NCBI RefSeq assembly: GCF_014207595.1
Contig: NZ_JACHGY010000001.1
Location: forward strand, 2,920,836 to 2,984,835
Reading direction: 5' to 3'
Origin: Algisphaera agarilytica
Lineage (GTDB): Bacteria > Planctomycetota > Phycisphaerae > Phycisphaerales > Phycisphaeraceae
DNA: 64,000 nt
Shown: positions 53,442 to 62,059 of the stretch, one piece after another
How positions within the stretch are numbered: the first letter of the stretch is position 1
Layout of the letters: each line of letters opens with the position of its first letter
The notes under the pieces: generated by a model
Seen by the model: only the letters and a program-made list of their open reading frames with translations
The model's database searches: none
Told to the model about the DNA's origin: nothing
Made by a program: the position numbers and the translations under genes

Positions 53442-54281
53442 TTAATTAGCCTTCTTGCGGACCTTGGGCAGAGTAACTTCGGCCGGTGATACGGGGCGTT
53501 CTTCCAGGTGACGCACCCAGATGCTGCGGTACTGGACGGGGTCGCTGTGGTCCTGGATGCCGATGCTTACCTTTTCGGGGTGCGATTCGTAGTAGGGGCG
53601 GACCATCCACTTCGTGGTGCCCTCGAGTGTCCAGTTGTCCTGAACCAGGACGCCATTGAAAAACACGGTCATCGTTCCCGCCCGCGTCAGTTCGCCGTTC
53701 TCGTCGAAACGTGGGGCGCGAAAAACAATATCAAAGGTCTGCCACGCGTCGGTACCGCGGCTGGGGTCCACCAGCGGCGGGTTCTGGCCGTAGATCGCGC
53801 CGGCATCGCCGTCAGCGTAGACCTCGCCTTCAAAGACCTGGACCTCGTACCGCTCCATGATCTTGATGCCCGAGTTGCTTTTGATCTTCCCCTTGCGTTC
53901 GGGGACGCGCCACTCGACGTGCAATTGAATATCGCCAAATTTTTCTTTGGTGCGCAGCCACTTGCCACCCTTCGGCACCGAGAAATACCCGTCCGTGATC
54001 GGCCAGGGAACGCCCAAGCTTTCGAAGGCGGACAGGTCGGCGTTCGGATCGGTGCCGTCAAACAAGACGATGGCGTCCGAGGGGATCGGCGCGGGGGCTT
54101 GGAGCTCGGGGCCGGGATCGACGACCTTGGGGGCGGGGCGGTTGGGGTCGTGGACCGCCCAGGGGTGGGTTTCGTCAGGCGGAGCAGGCGTTGGTTTCTT
54201 TTTCGTTTCCGCTACAACAACACTGGCCAGGAGCAGGGACGTGGTCAAAGAGGCGGTAATGAATAGTGCTTTGGTTTTCAT
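53442..54281 (-). CDS. DUF1080 (3-keto-disaccharide hydrolase-like) exported protein
   Basis: 279 residues from the ATG at 54281. Signal peptide with LLLASVVVA. The LamG-like jelly-roll DUF1080 domain: LFDGTDPNADLSAFES near the start, FSVPKGGKWLRTKEKFGDIQLHVEWRVP, SGIKIMERYEVQVFEG, DAGAIYGQNPPLVDPSRGTDAWQTFDI and DHSDPVQYRSIWVRHLEER (all in family order). Such proteins act on oligosaccharides outside the cytosol. Next gene on the strand, 116 bp upstream, is a Gfo/Idh/MocA oxidoreductase, a pairing frequent in planctomycete sugar-degradation loci. Confidence 0.92.
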   Translation of the reverse strand: MKTKALFITASLTTSLLLASVVVAETKKKPTPAPPDETHPWAVHDPNRPAPKVVDPGPELQAPAPIPSDAIVLFDGTDPNADLSAFESLGVPWPITDGYFSVPKGGKWLRTKEKFGDIQLHVEWRVPERKGKIKSNSGIKIMERYEVQVFEGEVYADGDAGAIYGQNPPLVDPSRGTDAWQTFDIVFRAPRFDENGELTRAGTMTVFFNGVLVQDNWTLEGTTKWMVRPYYESHPEKVSIGIQDHSDPVQYRSIWVRHLEERPVSPAEVTLPKVRKKAN

Positions 54282-54397
54282 AGGTGAGACTCCAAAATGA
54301 TCTAGCCGAAAGTTGTGTGCCCCGGCGTAGCCACGCCAGGGTTCCCGAACTCCATCCGCCATGCATTGTCACATGGTGGTTAAGCGTTCTCGGGAAA

Positions 54398-55585
54398 TTA
54401 GAAGCTGTTGCCCATCGCGGCGTTGGTCTTGACTGTCTCGTTTTTCTTGAAGGTCGAGTTGGCCTGCAGCTCGCTGAGCAACTGGTCGAACGCCTCGCGG
54501 TCGGTCGGGAGGTTGACGGATTGGTTCTTGAGGCCGGCCATGAGCATGGCGTTGCCCAGCTCCAGGCCGTGGATCATCTCGGTGCCCGGGGCGATCAGGC
54601 CGTCTTGCCCGCTGCCGTCGAGGATCGTCTCGATAAAGTTGCGGGTGATGGATTCGTGTTGGCCATAGGGCGCCTTGGCCGGGACGATCGTGACCTCGGA
54701 GCACGGCACATCACCAAAACGCTCTTTCGAGGTCTGGGTGAAATCCGAGACCGGCTGGTCGGCCCGCAGAAAAACAACCTTTCCGCCCTCGCGTTCGTCT
54801 GCGACGATCGTGCCGTTGTCCCCGACGATCTCCAGGCGGTTGATGCCCGGCGACTGGCCGGTCGAGGTGATAAACGTGCCCGTCGCGCCGTTGGGGAACT
54901 CGAGCAGGGCGGTGACATCGTCCTCGACCTCGATATGGTGGTATTTGCCGAGGCTGACGTTGGCGCTGACCTTGGCGGGCATGCCGACAAACCATTGGAG
55001 CAGGTCCAGGTTGTGCGGGCACTGGTTGATCAGCACGCCGCCGCCTTCGCCCGCCCAGGTGGCACGCCACCCGCCCGAGTCGTAGTAGGCCTGGGTGCGG
55101 AACCAGGAGGTGATGGTCCACGAGACGCGGACGAGTTCGCCCAGCGAGCCGTCGCTGCACAGGCGTTTGATTTCTTTCCACGCGGGGCTGGTGCGCTGGT
55201 TGAACATGCCCGCGAAGATCAGGCCCGGGTGCTTGGCTTGGGCCTTCTCGTAAGCTTCGATGACCTCCTGTGCTTCCTTCGCGGTAACCGCGATCGGCTT
55301 CTCGCACAGCACGTGCACGCCCGCGTCGAACGCCTCCATCGCGTACCGCGGGTGGGCGAAGTGCGGGCAGGCGATCAGCACCGCGTCGATCAACCCCGAG
55401 CGGATCATCTCCGAGGCGTCGGCGAAGCCTTGCACGCCGTGCTTCTCCACGATCTCGTTGCGCTTCTCTTCGCTCAACTCCGAGGCCGCGGTGTAGTCCA
55501 GGCCATCGATGCCCTTGAAATAATCCTGGTGGGCCCCGGCCATCCCGCCGCCGGCACCGATCACACCTAGTCGTACTTTTTCCAT
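54398..55585 (-). CDS. Gfo/Idh/MocA-family oxidoreductase
   Basis: 395 residues. NAD(P)-binding Rossmann domain with GVIGAGGGMAGAH (residues 7-19), LIACPHFAHPRYAMEAFDAG and the signature CEKPIAV; the C-terminal domain has GGGVLINQCPHNLDLLQW with the conserved His. Oxidises or reduces sugars or cyclitols; the substrate is unknown. A DUF1080 hydrolase lies downstream on the same strand; together they could use 3-keto-sugar chemistry (inference based on the family name). Confidence 0.92.
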   Translation of the reverse strand: MEKVRLGVIGAGGGMAGAHQDYFKGIDGLDYTAASELSEEKRNEIVEKHGVQGFADASEMIRSGLIDAVLIACPHFAHPRYAMEAFDAGVHVLCEKPIAVTAKEAQEVIEAYEKAQAKHPGLIFAGMFNQRTSPAWKEIKRLCSDGSLGELVRVSWTITSWFRTQAYYDSGGWRATWAGEGGGVLINQCPHNLDLLQWFVGMPAKVSANVSLGKYHHIEVEDDVTALLEFPNGATGTFITSTGQSPGINRLEIVGDNGTIVADEREGGKVVFLRADQPVSDFTQTSKERFGDVPCSEVTIVPAKAPYGQHESITRNFIETILDGSGQDGLIAPGTEMIHGLELGNAMLMAGLKNQSVNLPTDREAFDQLLSELQANSTFKKNETVKTNAAMGNSF

Positions 55586-55812
55586 GCTCTCAACCTTTGC
55601 TTGATTTGACAGAATCGCTCAACACCATACCAGCGTCGTGTTCTCCCGACAAACCCCACGCCGAATTCTATTCGTGGGTTTGGTCCCTGTTTTTTGCCGG
55701 GCCGCGCGACCGCTGATACGCTGTTGGGTTACGCCTGAGTTCGCTCTGCGGCTCACCGCACCCGTTTTGCCGCCCCCGGAATCGACCCGGCCCACCCCGG
55801 ACCCCACCCGCC

Positions 55813-57030
55813 ATGTTCAACGCCGTCCAGCCCGCTCCCCCCGACCCGATCCTCGGGCTCACCGAAGCCTTCCGCGCCGACCCCAACCCCGCCAAGATCA
55901 ACCTGGCGGTGGGGGTGTTCAAGGACGCTGAAGGCAACACGCCGGTGCTCGCGTCGGTCAAGGCCGCCGAGCAGCGTCTGGTCGACGATGAAACCACCAA
56001 GAGCTACATGCCCATCGACGGCTCGCCCGCCTACGGCAAGCTCGTGCAAACCATGCTCTTCGGGGCCGATCACGACATTCTCGCCAACGCCCGTGCCCGC
56101 ACCGCCAACACCCCCGGCGGAACCGGCGCCCTGCGTGTCGCCGCCGACTACCTCAGCCAGAACCACGCCGGGGCCACCCTCTGGCTGAGCAACCCGACCT
56201 GGGCGAACCACCACGGCATCTTCAACGCCGCGGGCGTCGAGACCCAGACCTACGCCTACCTCGACCCCAACACCAACGCCCTGGACTTCGACGGCGTGCT
56301 CGCTGCGATCCAGGACATCCCCGCAGGCGACGTCGTGCTCTTGCACGGCTGCTGCCACAACCCCACCGGCGTCGACCCCAGCCTGGAGCAATGGAAAGCG
56401 ATCGCCTCGGCGGTCGCCGAACGCGGCATCCTGCCGATTGTCGATTTCGCCTATCAAGGCTTCGGCCAAGGGCTGGAAGAAGACGCCGCGGGACTCCGTG
56501 CCGTGGCCGCGGCGTGCGGCGAGTTTCTCGTGTGTTCGAGCTTCTCGAAGAACTTCGGCCTGTACCGCGAACGCGTCGGTGCTCTGACCCTCGTTGCCCA
56601 AGACAGCGACACCGCCGACACCGTGATCAGCCAGGTCAAGGCCGTGATCCGCCGCAACTACTCCAACCCGCCCGCTCACGGCGCTTCGGTGGTGACCACC
56701 ATCATGTCCGACGACGCCCCTGGCGGACTCCGCAGCCAATGGGAAGCCGAGCTTGCCGCGATGCGCGACCGCATCAACGAGATGCGATCCGCCTTCAAGG
56801 CCGGCCTCGACGAACGCGGCGTCAACCTCACTCCCGAAGGCAACGACTTCGTCACCCAGCAGAACGGCATGTTCACCATGTCCGGCCTGAGCAAGGACCA
56901 CGTTGCCGCCCTCCGCGAAAATCACGCGATCTACATCGTCGGCTCGGGCCGGATCAACGTCGCGGGCATGACGCCGACGAACCTGCCCGTGCTGTGCGAC
57001 GCCATCGCCGACGTCATGCAGCCCGGCTGA
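55813..57030 (+). CDS. Aspartate/aromatic aminotransferase (class Ib)
   Basis: 405 residues. PLP enzyme: active-site Lys in SSFSKNFGLYRERVG, N-terminal FNAVQPAPPDPILGLTEAFRADP, NLAVGVF, GGTGALRVAADYL, then LHGCCHNPTGVDPS and VDFAYQGFGQGLEEDA with the PLP Tyr and Asp. Ends with NVAGMTPTNLPVLCDAI-type 'GRINVAGM'. Fits AspC/TyrB. Physiological role: last step of Asp, Tyr or Phe synthesis and nitrogen exchange. No ribosome-binding site is obvious before the ATG at 55813. prfB follows after repeat E. Confidence 0.95.
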   Translation: MFNAVQPAPPDPILGLTEAFRADPNPAKINLAVGVFKDAEGNTPVLASVKAAEQRLVDDETTKSYMPIDGSPAYGKLVQTMLFGADHDILANARARTANTPGGTGALRVAADYLSQNHAGATLWLSNPTWANHHGIFNAAGVETQTYAYLDPNTNALDFDGVLAAIQDIPAGDVVLLHGCCHNPTGVDPSLEQWKAIASAVAERGILPIVDFAYQGFGQGLEEDAAGLRAVAAACGEFLVCSSFSKNFGLYRERVGALTLVAQDSDTADTVISQVKAVIRRNYSNPPAHGASVVTTIMSDDAPGGLRSQWEAELAAMRDRINEMRSAFKAGLDERGVNLTPEGNDFVTQQNGMFTMSGLSKDHVAALRENHAIYIVGSGRINVAGMTPTNLPVLCDAIADVMQPG

Positions 57031-57159
57031 CCGCGAAGACACGAAGGGCGCGAAGCACAGCCGCCAAGGCCGTAGTTTGCGCCGTTGTGTTGATGTCCAC
57101 CGTGTTTCACCGGACAATCCTTCTTCGTTTTTCCTTCGTGATCTTCGCGCCTTCGCGGT
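57031..57159. repeat. Palindromic repeat, family E, between the aminotransferase gene and prfB
   Basis: Left arm CCGCGAAGACACGAAGGGCGCGAAG (57031-57055, quoted in parts) and right arm from CCTTCGTGATCTTCGCGCC to TTCGCGGT (57133-57159). It begins with the base after the aminotransferase TGA and stops 7 bases before the prfB ATG, so it forms the whole 5' leader of prfB. Confidence 0.9.
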
Positions 57160-57166
57160 AAACCCC

Positions 57167-58291
57167 ATGCACGACAACATCCCCGGCATCCTCGACGACT
57201 ACCTCACCCGCATCAACCAGATGAAGGATTCGATGCGCGTCGATGAAAAAGCAGAAAAGCTCAAAGAGCTCGAAGGCAAGATGAACGCGCCGGACTTCTG
57301 GGACAACCAGGACACCGCCAACGCCGTCATCGACGAGCTCAAAACCATCAAGGCCCAGATCGAGCCGCTGCAGGAAGCCGCCGAGACGATCGAAGAAGCC
57401 CAGCTGCTTTGGGACATGGCAACCGAAGCCGACGACGAAGACAGCAAGAAGGAAGTCGACGAACAACTCGACGGCATCGGCGAAACGCTCGACCGCCTCG
57501 AAACCGCCGCGCTACTTTCGGGCAAATATGATCCCCGCAACTGCTACCTGACGATTCAGTCGGGTGCGGGCGGCACCGAGGCCGACGACTGGGCCGAGAT
57601 GCTCATGCGGATGTATCTGTATCACTGCGAGAAGATGGACTGGGACGTCAGCGAGGTCTCCAAGACCCACGGCACCGAGGCTGGCATCAAGGAAGTCACG
57701 TTGTTTATCAAGGGCCCGATGGCTTACGGCTACCTCTCCGCCGAGGCCGGCACCCACCGCCTGGCTCGCGTCAGCCCGTTCAACGCCGAGGGCAAACGCC
57801 AGACCTCGTTCTCCGCGATCGAGGTCGTCCCCGAGTTCCCCGACACCGGCAAGGTCGAGCTCGACGACGCCAAACTCGAAACCACCCAGTTCGCCCGCTC
57901 CTCCGGCCCCGGCGGACAAAACGTCAACAAGGTCGCCTCCGCCATCCGCCTCGTCTACCACTACGACGCCCAAAACACCCTCACTGTGGTGTGTTCGGTG
58001 GAACGTAAAGCTGAGCAGAACAAGAAGCAGGCGATGTCGATTCTGAAGGGCAAAATCGAGTTGCTCGAAGAGCAGAAACGCCAGGCCGAGATGGACGCCG
58101 CGACCGGCGGCGGCGTCGACCGCGGCTGGGGCAGCCAGATCCGCAGCTACGTCTTCTACGACAACCGCGTCAAAGACCACCGCACCAACTTCGAAGTCGG
58201 CAACCCGCAATCTGTCCTTGATGGCAACTTGCAAGGTTTTATTGATGCCGAGTTGAAGCGTCGGGCCAAAGCGCAACAAGCGGCAAGTTGA
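57167..58291 (+). CDS. prfB: Peptide chain release factor 2
   Basis: 374 residues from the ATG at 57167. RF2 ends translation at UGA and UAA. The class-I factor motif GGQ is in SSGPGGQNVNK; the codon-reading loop has RVSPFNAEGKRQTSF with SPF, as in RF2 (RF1 has PxT). N-terminal coiled coil is complete. There is no programmed +1 frameshift, since the reading frame is continuous where E. coli shifts (around residues 23-26), so the autoregulatory slippage is absent. The frame is open upstream to 57077 through repeat E, which I do not include. No ribosome-binding site: the repeat supplies the leader. Confidence 0.97.
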   Translation: MHDNIPGILDDYLTRINQMKDSMRVDEKAEKLKELEGKMNAPDFWDNQDTANAVIDELKTIKAQIEPLQEAAETIEEAQLLWDMATEADDEDSKKEVDEQLDGIGETLDRLETAALLSGKYDPRNCYLTIQSGAGGTEADDWAEMLMRMYLYHCEKMDWDVSEVSKTHGTEAGIKEVTLFIKGPMAYGYLSAEAGTHRLARVSPFNAEGKRQTSFSAIEVVPEFPDTGKVELDDAKLETTQFARSSGPGGQNVNKVASAIRLVYHYDAQNTLTVVCSVERKAEQNKKQAMSILKGKIELLEEQKRQAEMDAATGGGVDRGWGSQIRSYVFYDNRVKDHRTNFEVGNPQSVLDGNLQGFIDAELKRRAKAQQAAS

Positions 58292-58401
58292 TTCTTTACC
58301 ATCAATAGAGATGACGGGGAGATCGCATCGATTGAGTCGAGCCGGGATTTCGTGTGGCGGTACCCGATGACTAAATCAAATCTGCAGCCTGGATTATCCT
58401 C

Positions 58402-61179
58402 TCAATTATCAGCTGCTGAAGGCTGAAGCTCGCCACGATAAACCCATCCGGTGTCGTTGACGCGGAGGTCTAAGCCCCACGGGGCAAAGCCGCTGGCGTA
58501 GATGACGCGTTCCGTATCCCCGGGAAACGGAGAGGTCTGCACCGAACGGACGCGGGCCAACCACTCGGGCTGTGGCTGGTGTGTGGGGTCATGTATCTCG
58601 CGGATGGTGTACGAGGGGGTGCCATCTACGGCCTGTCGTCGTTCAAGGTAAAAGCCCTGTTTCGCCCAATGGACTTTTTTGTCGGCATGGCGATCCAATA
58701 CGTGGCTCGTAGGGACTTCGGGGTGGGCAGCGATGTAATCGTCCTCAAACATCACTTCCAAGCCGATGATCGCCATCTGATCTTGATCCGCCAAAACGAC
58801 CGGTTGGTAGTGTTGGGCCTGCGCATAGTGGATGTCCATCCCTAGCTGGTCTTTGAACAGTTTCTTGATATTGATCTCGGGTTCGATCACGTCACTCTTG
58901 GGGTTCAGACGAAATATCCGGTTCAGCGAGCCGAACAAGAGGAATTCGCCAGATCCCTCTTTATATTCTGAGGCTCCCAAGGCACGGAAGTGATCATACT
59001 TGACCCACCCTGGATGTAGGTCATCTCGGTAGTTCTGCACAAATTCGCTTGAAGCACGTTTCTCTAAGACGGTCTCCCATCGCGGCTCGGGGCCATCGGT
59101 GTGGCGTCGATACAGGATGCGTTGCGTGGCGGCGTAGAGCACGTCGTCGCAGACCGTGAACCCTATGACCCGTTGCTGGGCGGCGGGCTTGAATTCGGGT
59201 TCGCGGCTCCATCGAATCGATCCGCCATCGCGGGCGTCCCAGGTGCCGGAGTACACACCCGCCCCCGGGCCGATGCCGAGAAAGACCTTGTCGGCCCCCG
59301 TGACTTTGTCGCGGTGAAAGCCCATGCTGCGCACGCCCACCGCCCATTTCTCGGTATCCGATAAGCCGATGGTGTGCTCCACCCAAGCGTCGGTTTGATC
59401 GTCCTTCACGAACACGACCGCGGGGGTCTTGGCTCCGCGGACCCGTTGGCGGTTCACGCCCAGAAGGAGTACGGAGCGGGGCTCGATCGCGTCCCCGTTG
59501 CCATCGGTCCGGAAGGTGAAGGTTTGCAGGTAGGTCGTTCGCGTGTAGACCTCCGGTAGTTCGAAGTCGAGTTGCCATGATTGATCGAGGCCCTTCAAGG
59601 TGAAGACTTGGGTCGGCCGGTGATCGTTCTTCGCGTTCCATTGGCTGTTGCCCGCATAGAGTGCCCCCCGAAAAGCCGCCAACTCCATGACTTCGGTTCC
59701 GGTTAATCGGTGGCCCCCGTCATCGATCAGCGGCAGTTGGAGTGACCGTGTCCAGCGGAGCGCGGGGTCAACGGCCTTTCCCACGGGCCCGTCCGTCGTG
59801 TCGGGTTGCGGTTCATCGGTGATCGCTTCCCAGGCCAGGCTGCGGAAGCGATTGAAGGTGGGGGCGCGGTAGCGCTGGGTCTGCACCATAAAGATGCCGA
59901 TCATGTTGTTTGGCCGATCGATCCAGAACTGGGTGCCGTTGGCGCCGCCCCAGGCGTAGCCGCCATCGCCATCCACAGACCCGCCCAAGCCATAACGCTC
60001 GCCGATGTCTGCCAATTGGTTGGTGAAGATATCGTCAACGGTTTTCTCCGACAGCACACGGACGCCGTTGAGTGTGCCGCCGTTCAAGAGCATTAGGCAG
60101 AATTTCTCGTAGTCCTCTGCGGTGCTGCACAGCCCCTGACCGCCCAAAAACAGCGTGGGCTTGCGGGTGAGTCGCGACGCTTCGCGTCCCCGCTTGAGTT
60201 CGCCCGGGGACGATTGCGTGTAGACCTGAGCAATCCGATCTGCCTTGTCTTCGGGAACCCAGAAATCGGTTTCGTCCATATGCAAAGGCGCGAGGACTCG
60301 CTCCCTAAACACTTCATCTAGCGGCTTACCCGCCACGACTTCGCAGTATCGCCCCAACACATCAATGCTGGTCCCGTAGCTGTACCCCGCGCCGGGGTGA
60401 AATTTCAGAGGGAAGGTGGCTAGAAGTTTGGAGTTGGCCTCGAGATCCGTTGGCCGGGAGCGGGGCTTGGGGTAGCCCGGGAGCGTTCCGTAGTACAGGC
60501 CGCTGCTGTGGCTCATCAGCATGCGTGGGGTGATCGCAGTGTGGGCAGGAACCAGTTCACCTTCGACCAGCACCTTCGGCTCCGCCCATTCCGGCAGGTG
60601 TTTGGCGATCGGCTCGTCCAGATCAAACTCGCCCGCTTCGTGCAGTACCAAGGCCGCGACGGTCACCACCGGCTTGCTCATGCTCTGCAGCCGGAAGATC
60701 GCGTCTCGCGGCATCTCCCGTTCTCCTTCGAGGTCCTGCCAGCCAAACGCTTCGAAGTAGCCTCGCGTTCCTCCCCGGTGCAGCAATCCCACGACTCCAG
60801 CTACCTCGCGATCTTCGACGGCGGCCCCCATCGCCGCATCCAACTCAGCAAGCACGTCCCGGGCCAGCCCCGCCGGGCTCTTCCCCAGCTCCGGCTGATC
60901 GCCGCCACCTTCAGTCGATTCGGGGGTGGTGCCATCCCCGTCGTCTCCCCGATCTTCGTTCCTTGCTCTGAGTTGTTGTGATTCCTCTCGGGAGATGAGG
61001 TTATTGCCGTCCCGGTCTAGCCGGCCGAACAAATTGGGGTAGGGCAGCTCCTCCCGGGTTAGCACCCCGTCATGATTCTGATCAAACCGATCAAATCTCG
61101 AATCCGCTCCCTGACCGAGAGCAGGTGTTAGGCAAGCAGCCAAGAAAGGTAGAGCAAAGCAGAGGGTTTTTCTGGTCAT
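58402..61179 (-). CDS. Exported EF-hand serine hydrolase (class C beta-lactamase-like) with extra C-terminal domain
   Basis: 925 residues. Signal peptide (FALPFLAACLTPALG), then two EF-hand loops (DQNHDGVLTREE, DRDGNNLISREE; residues about 33-66) and an acidic linker. Beta-lactamase/DD-peptidase-like domain about 105-445: nucleophile Ser166 in SMSK (SxxK), LMSHSSGLYYG and GYSYG in the place of YxN; the third HTG or KTG motif is replaced (WGGANGTQFW). Residues about 470-925 form an unrecognised beta-rich domain, with GVYSGTWDARDG and PEVYTRTTYLQTF, possibly a second propeller. Probably a periplasmic or surface hydrolase acting on esters or peptides. Confidence 0.82.
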   Translation of the reverse strand: MTRKTLCFALPFLAACLTPALGQGADSRFDRFDQNHDGVLTREELPYPNLFGRLDRDGNNLISREESQQLRARNEDRGDDGDGTTPESTEGGGDQPELGKSPAGLARDVLAELDAAMGAAVEDREVAGVVGLLHRGGTRGYFEAFGWQDLEGEREMPRDAIFRLQSMSKPVVTVAALVLHEAGEFDLDEPIAKHLPEWAEPKVLVEGELVPAHTAITPRMLMSHSSGLYYGTLPGYPKPRSRPTDLEANSKLLATFPLKFHPGAGYSYGTSIDVLGRYCEVVAGKPLDEVFRERVLAPLHMDETDFWVPEDKADRIAQVYTQSSPGELKRGREASRLTRKPTLFLGGQGLCSTAEDYEKFCLMLLNGGTLNGVRVLSEKTVDDIFTNQLADIGERYGLGGSVDGDGGYAWGGANGTQFWIDRPNNMIGIFMVQTQRYRAPTFNRFRSLAWEAITDEPQPDTTDGPVGKAVDPALRWTRSLQLPLIDDGGHRLTGTEVMELAAFRGALYAGNSQWNAKNDHRPTQVFTLKGLDQSWQLDFELPEVYTRTTYLQTFTFRTDGNGDAIEPRSVLLLGVNRQRVRGAKTPAVVFVKDDQTDAWVEHTIGLSDTEKWAVGVRSMGFHRDKVTGADKVFLGIGPGAGVYSGTWDARDGGSIRWSREPEFKPAAQQRVIGFTVCDDVLYAATQRILYRRHTDGPEPRWETVLEKRASSEFVQNYRDDLHPGWVKYDHFRALGASEYKEGSGEFLLFGSLNRIFRLNPKSDVIEPEINIKKLFKDQLGMDIHYAQAQHYQPVVLADQDQMAIIGLEVMFEDDYIAAHPEVPTSHVLDRHADKKVHWAKQGFYLERRQAVDGTPSYTIREIHDPTHQPQPEWLARVRSVQTSPFPGDTERVIYASGFAPWGLDLRVNDTGWVYRGELQPSAADN

Positions 61180-61325
61180 GGCACCCGCATAACGATGTTG
61201 CTGCGGATGTATTGCCGCCGGCTCCGGATAGGCCTTCTACGACAATCGCACGAAAAACCAGCTGGCCATATGGGGGCCTGCACCCCAAAAAGAGACATAA
61301 CTAAGGGCGATTGGTACGGGTGTGC

Positions 61326-61883
61326 CTAGTGTCGAATACCAGCCGCCACCACGCCGCTACCCTCCTTGATCGTGACCACGCCGGTCTCTTTGTCGAGCTG
61401 GAACGGGCAGGTGTTGCACTGGATGCGCTTGTCGGTGGCGGGGGTGTCTTTGAGGCGGGGGTCTTCTTCGCCGCTGGCGAGGGTGGGTTGGTCGTCCGCG
61501 TCGAGGCGCTTTTTGAGCAGGTCGAGGATGAGGGTGTCGATGCCCAGGGGTTCGGCGACCTGGTAGGTCGTGCCGGGGAACTCGGCGGCGGCCTGGCTGG
61601 TGAGGCTGGGGATGTCACGGGTCCAGTGCTTGCCGCGGGCCAGGAAGAAGGGCAGGATCACGATGTGGTTGGCGCCGCGCTCGACACAGCTGCCGTAGGC
61701 CGCGGCGATGTCGGGCATGGCCAATTCCATGTGGGCGGGCTCGACGATGTCGCAGTCGTCGGCGAAACGCTCGGCGAAGAGCTTGGCGACTTCCTTGAGG
61801 CTGTCGTTGGAGGCTTGGCGGCGGCTGCCGTGGTCGCAGATGATGACGCCGGTGGTGCGGGGGGTGGTTTCGGGGGTGTTCAT
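61326..61883 (-). CDS. CbiX-type sirohydrochlorin cobalt/iron chelatase
   Basis: 185 residues. Inserts Co2+ or Fe2+ into sirohydrochlorin on the way to cobalamin or sirohaem. CbiX motifs: IICDHGSRRQASNDSL (metal His), HMELAMPDIAAAYGSCVERGA and ILPFFLARGKHWTRDIPS (second His). The C-terminal part adds KRIQCNTCPFQ, a Cys pair that could bind a metal or iron-sulfur cluster, beyond the normal CbiX short domain. TAAACT, six bases, then the ATG form a leaderless promoter. No other cobalamin or sirohaem gene is nearby. Confidence 0.9.
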   Translation of the reverse strand: MNTPETTPRTTGVIICDHGSRRQASNDSLKEVAKLFAERFADDCDIVEPAHMELAMPDIAAAYGSCVERGANHIVILPFFLARGKHWTRDIPSLTSQAAAEFPGTTYQVAEPLGIDTLILDLLKKRLDADDQPTLASGEEDPRLKDTPATDKRIQCNTCPFQLDKETGVVTIKEGSGVVAAGIRH

Positions 61884-61889
61884 AGGCGT

Positions 61890-61895
61890 AGTTTA
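61890..61895 (-). promoter_or_regulatory. -10 box of a predicted leaderless mRNA (cbiX)
   Basis: On the minus strand TAAACT, six bases, ATG at 61883. The spacing is the same as at 4661, 22589, 28850 and 45078. Confidence 0.55.
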
Positions 61896-62059
61896 GCTCG
61901 GGGGTTGGCGGCGGGCAGGCAACTTGAAGAGCGGGCTGAACAGTGGTCGCTCGTTGCGGGGTGGGACGGCGGCTGAACGCGGTTAATCTCAATGTTTCCG
62001 GGGCCTTGGGCCGATAAATCTAAGACCAAGCGTGCGCCCACGTTGCGCGATCATTACCT

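Noticed and set aside
57167-57260. Programmed frameshift in prfB
   Set aside because: The reading frame is continuous through the region where the E. coli slip site lies, and no in-frame TGA is present.
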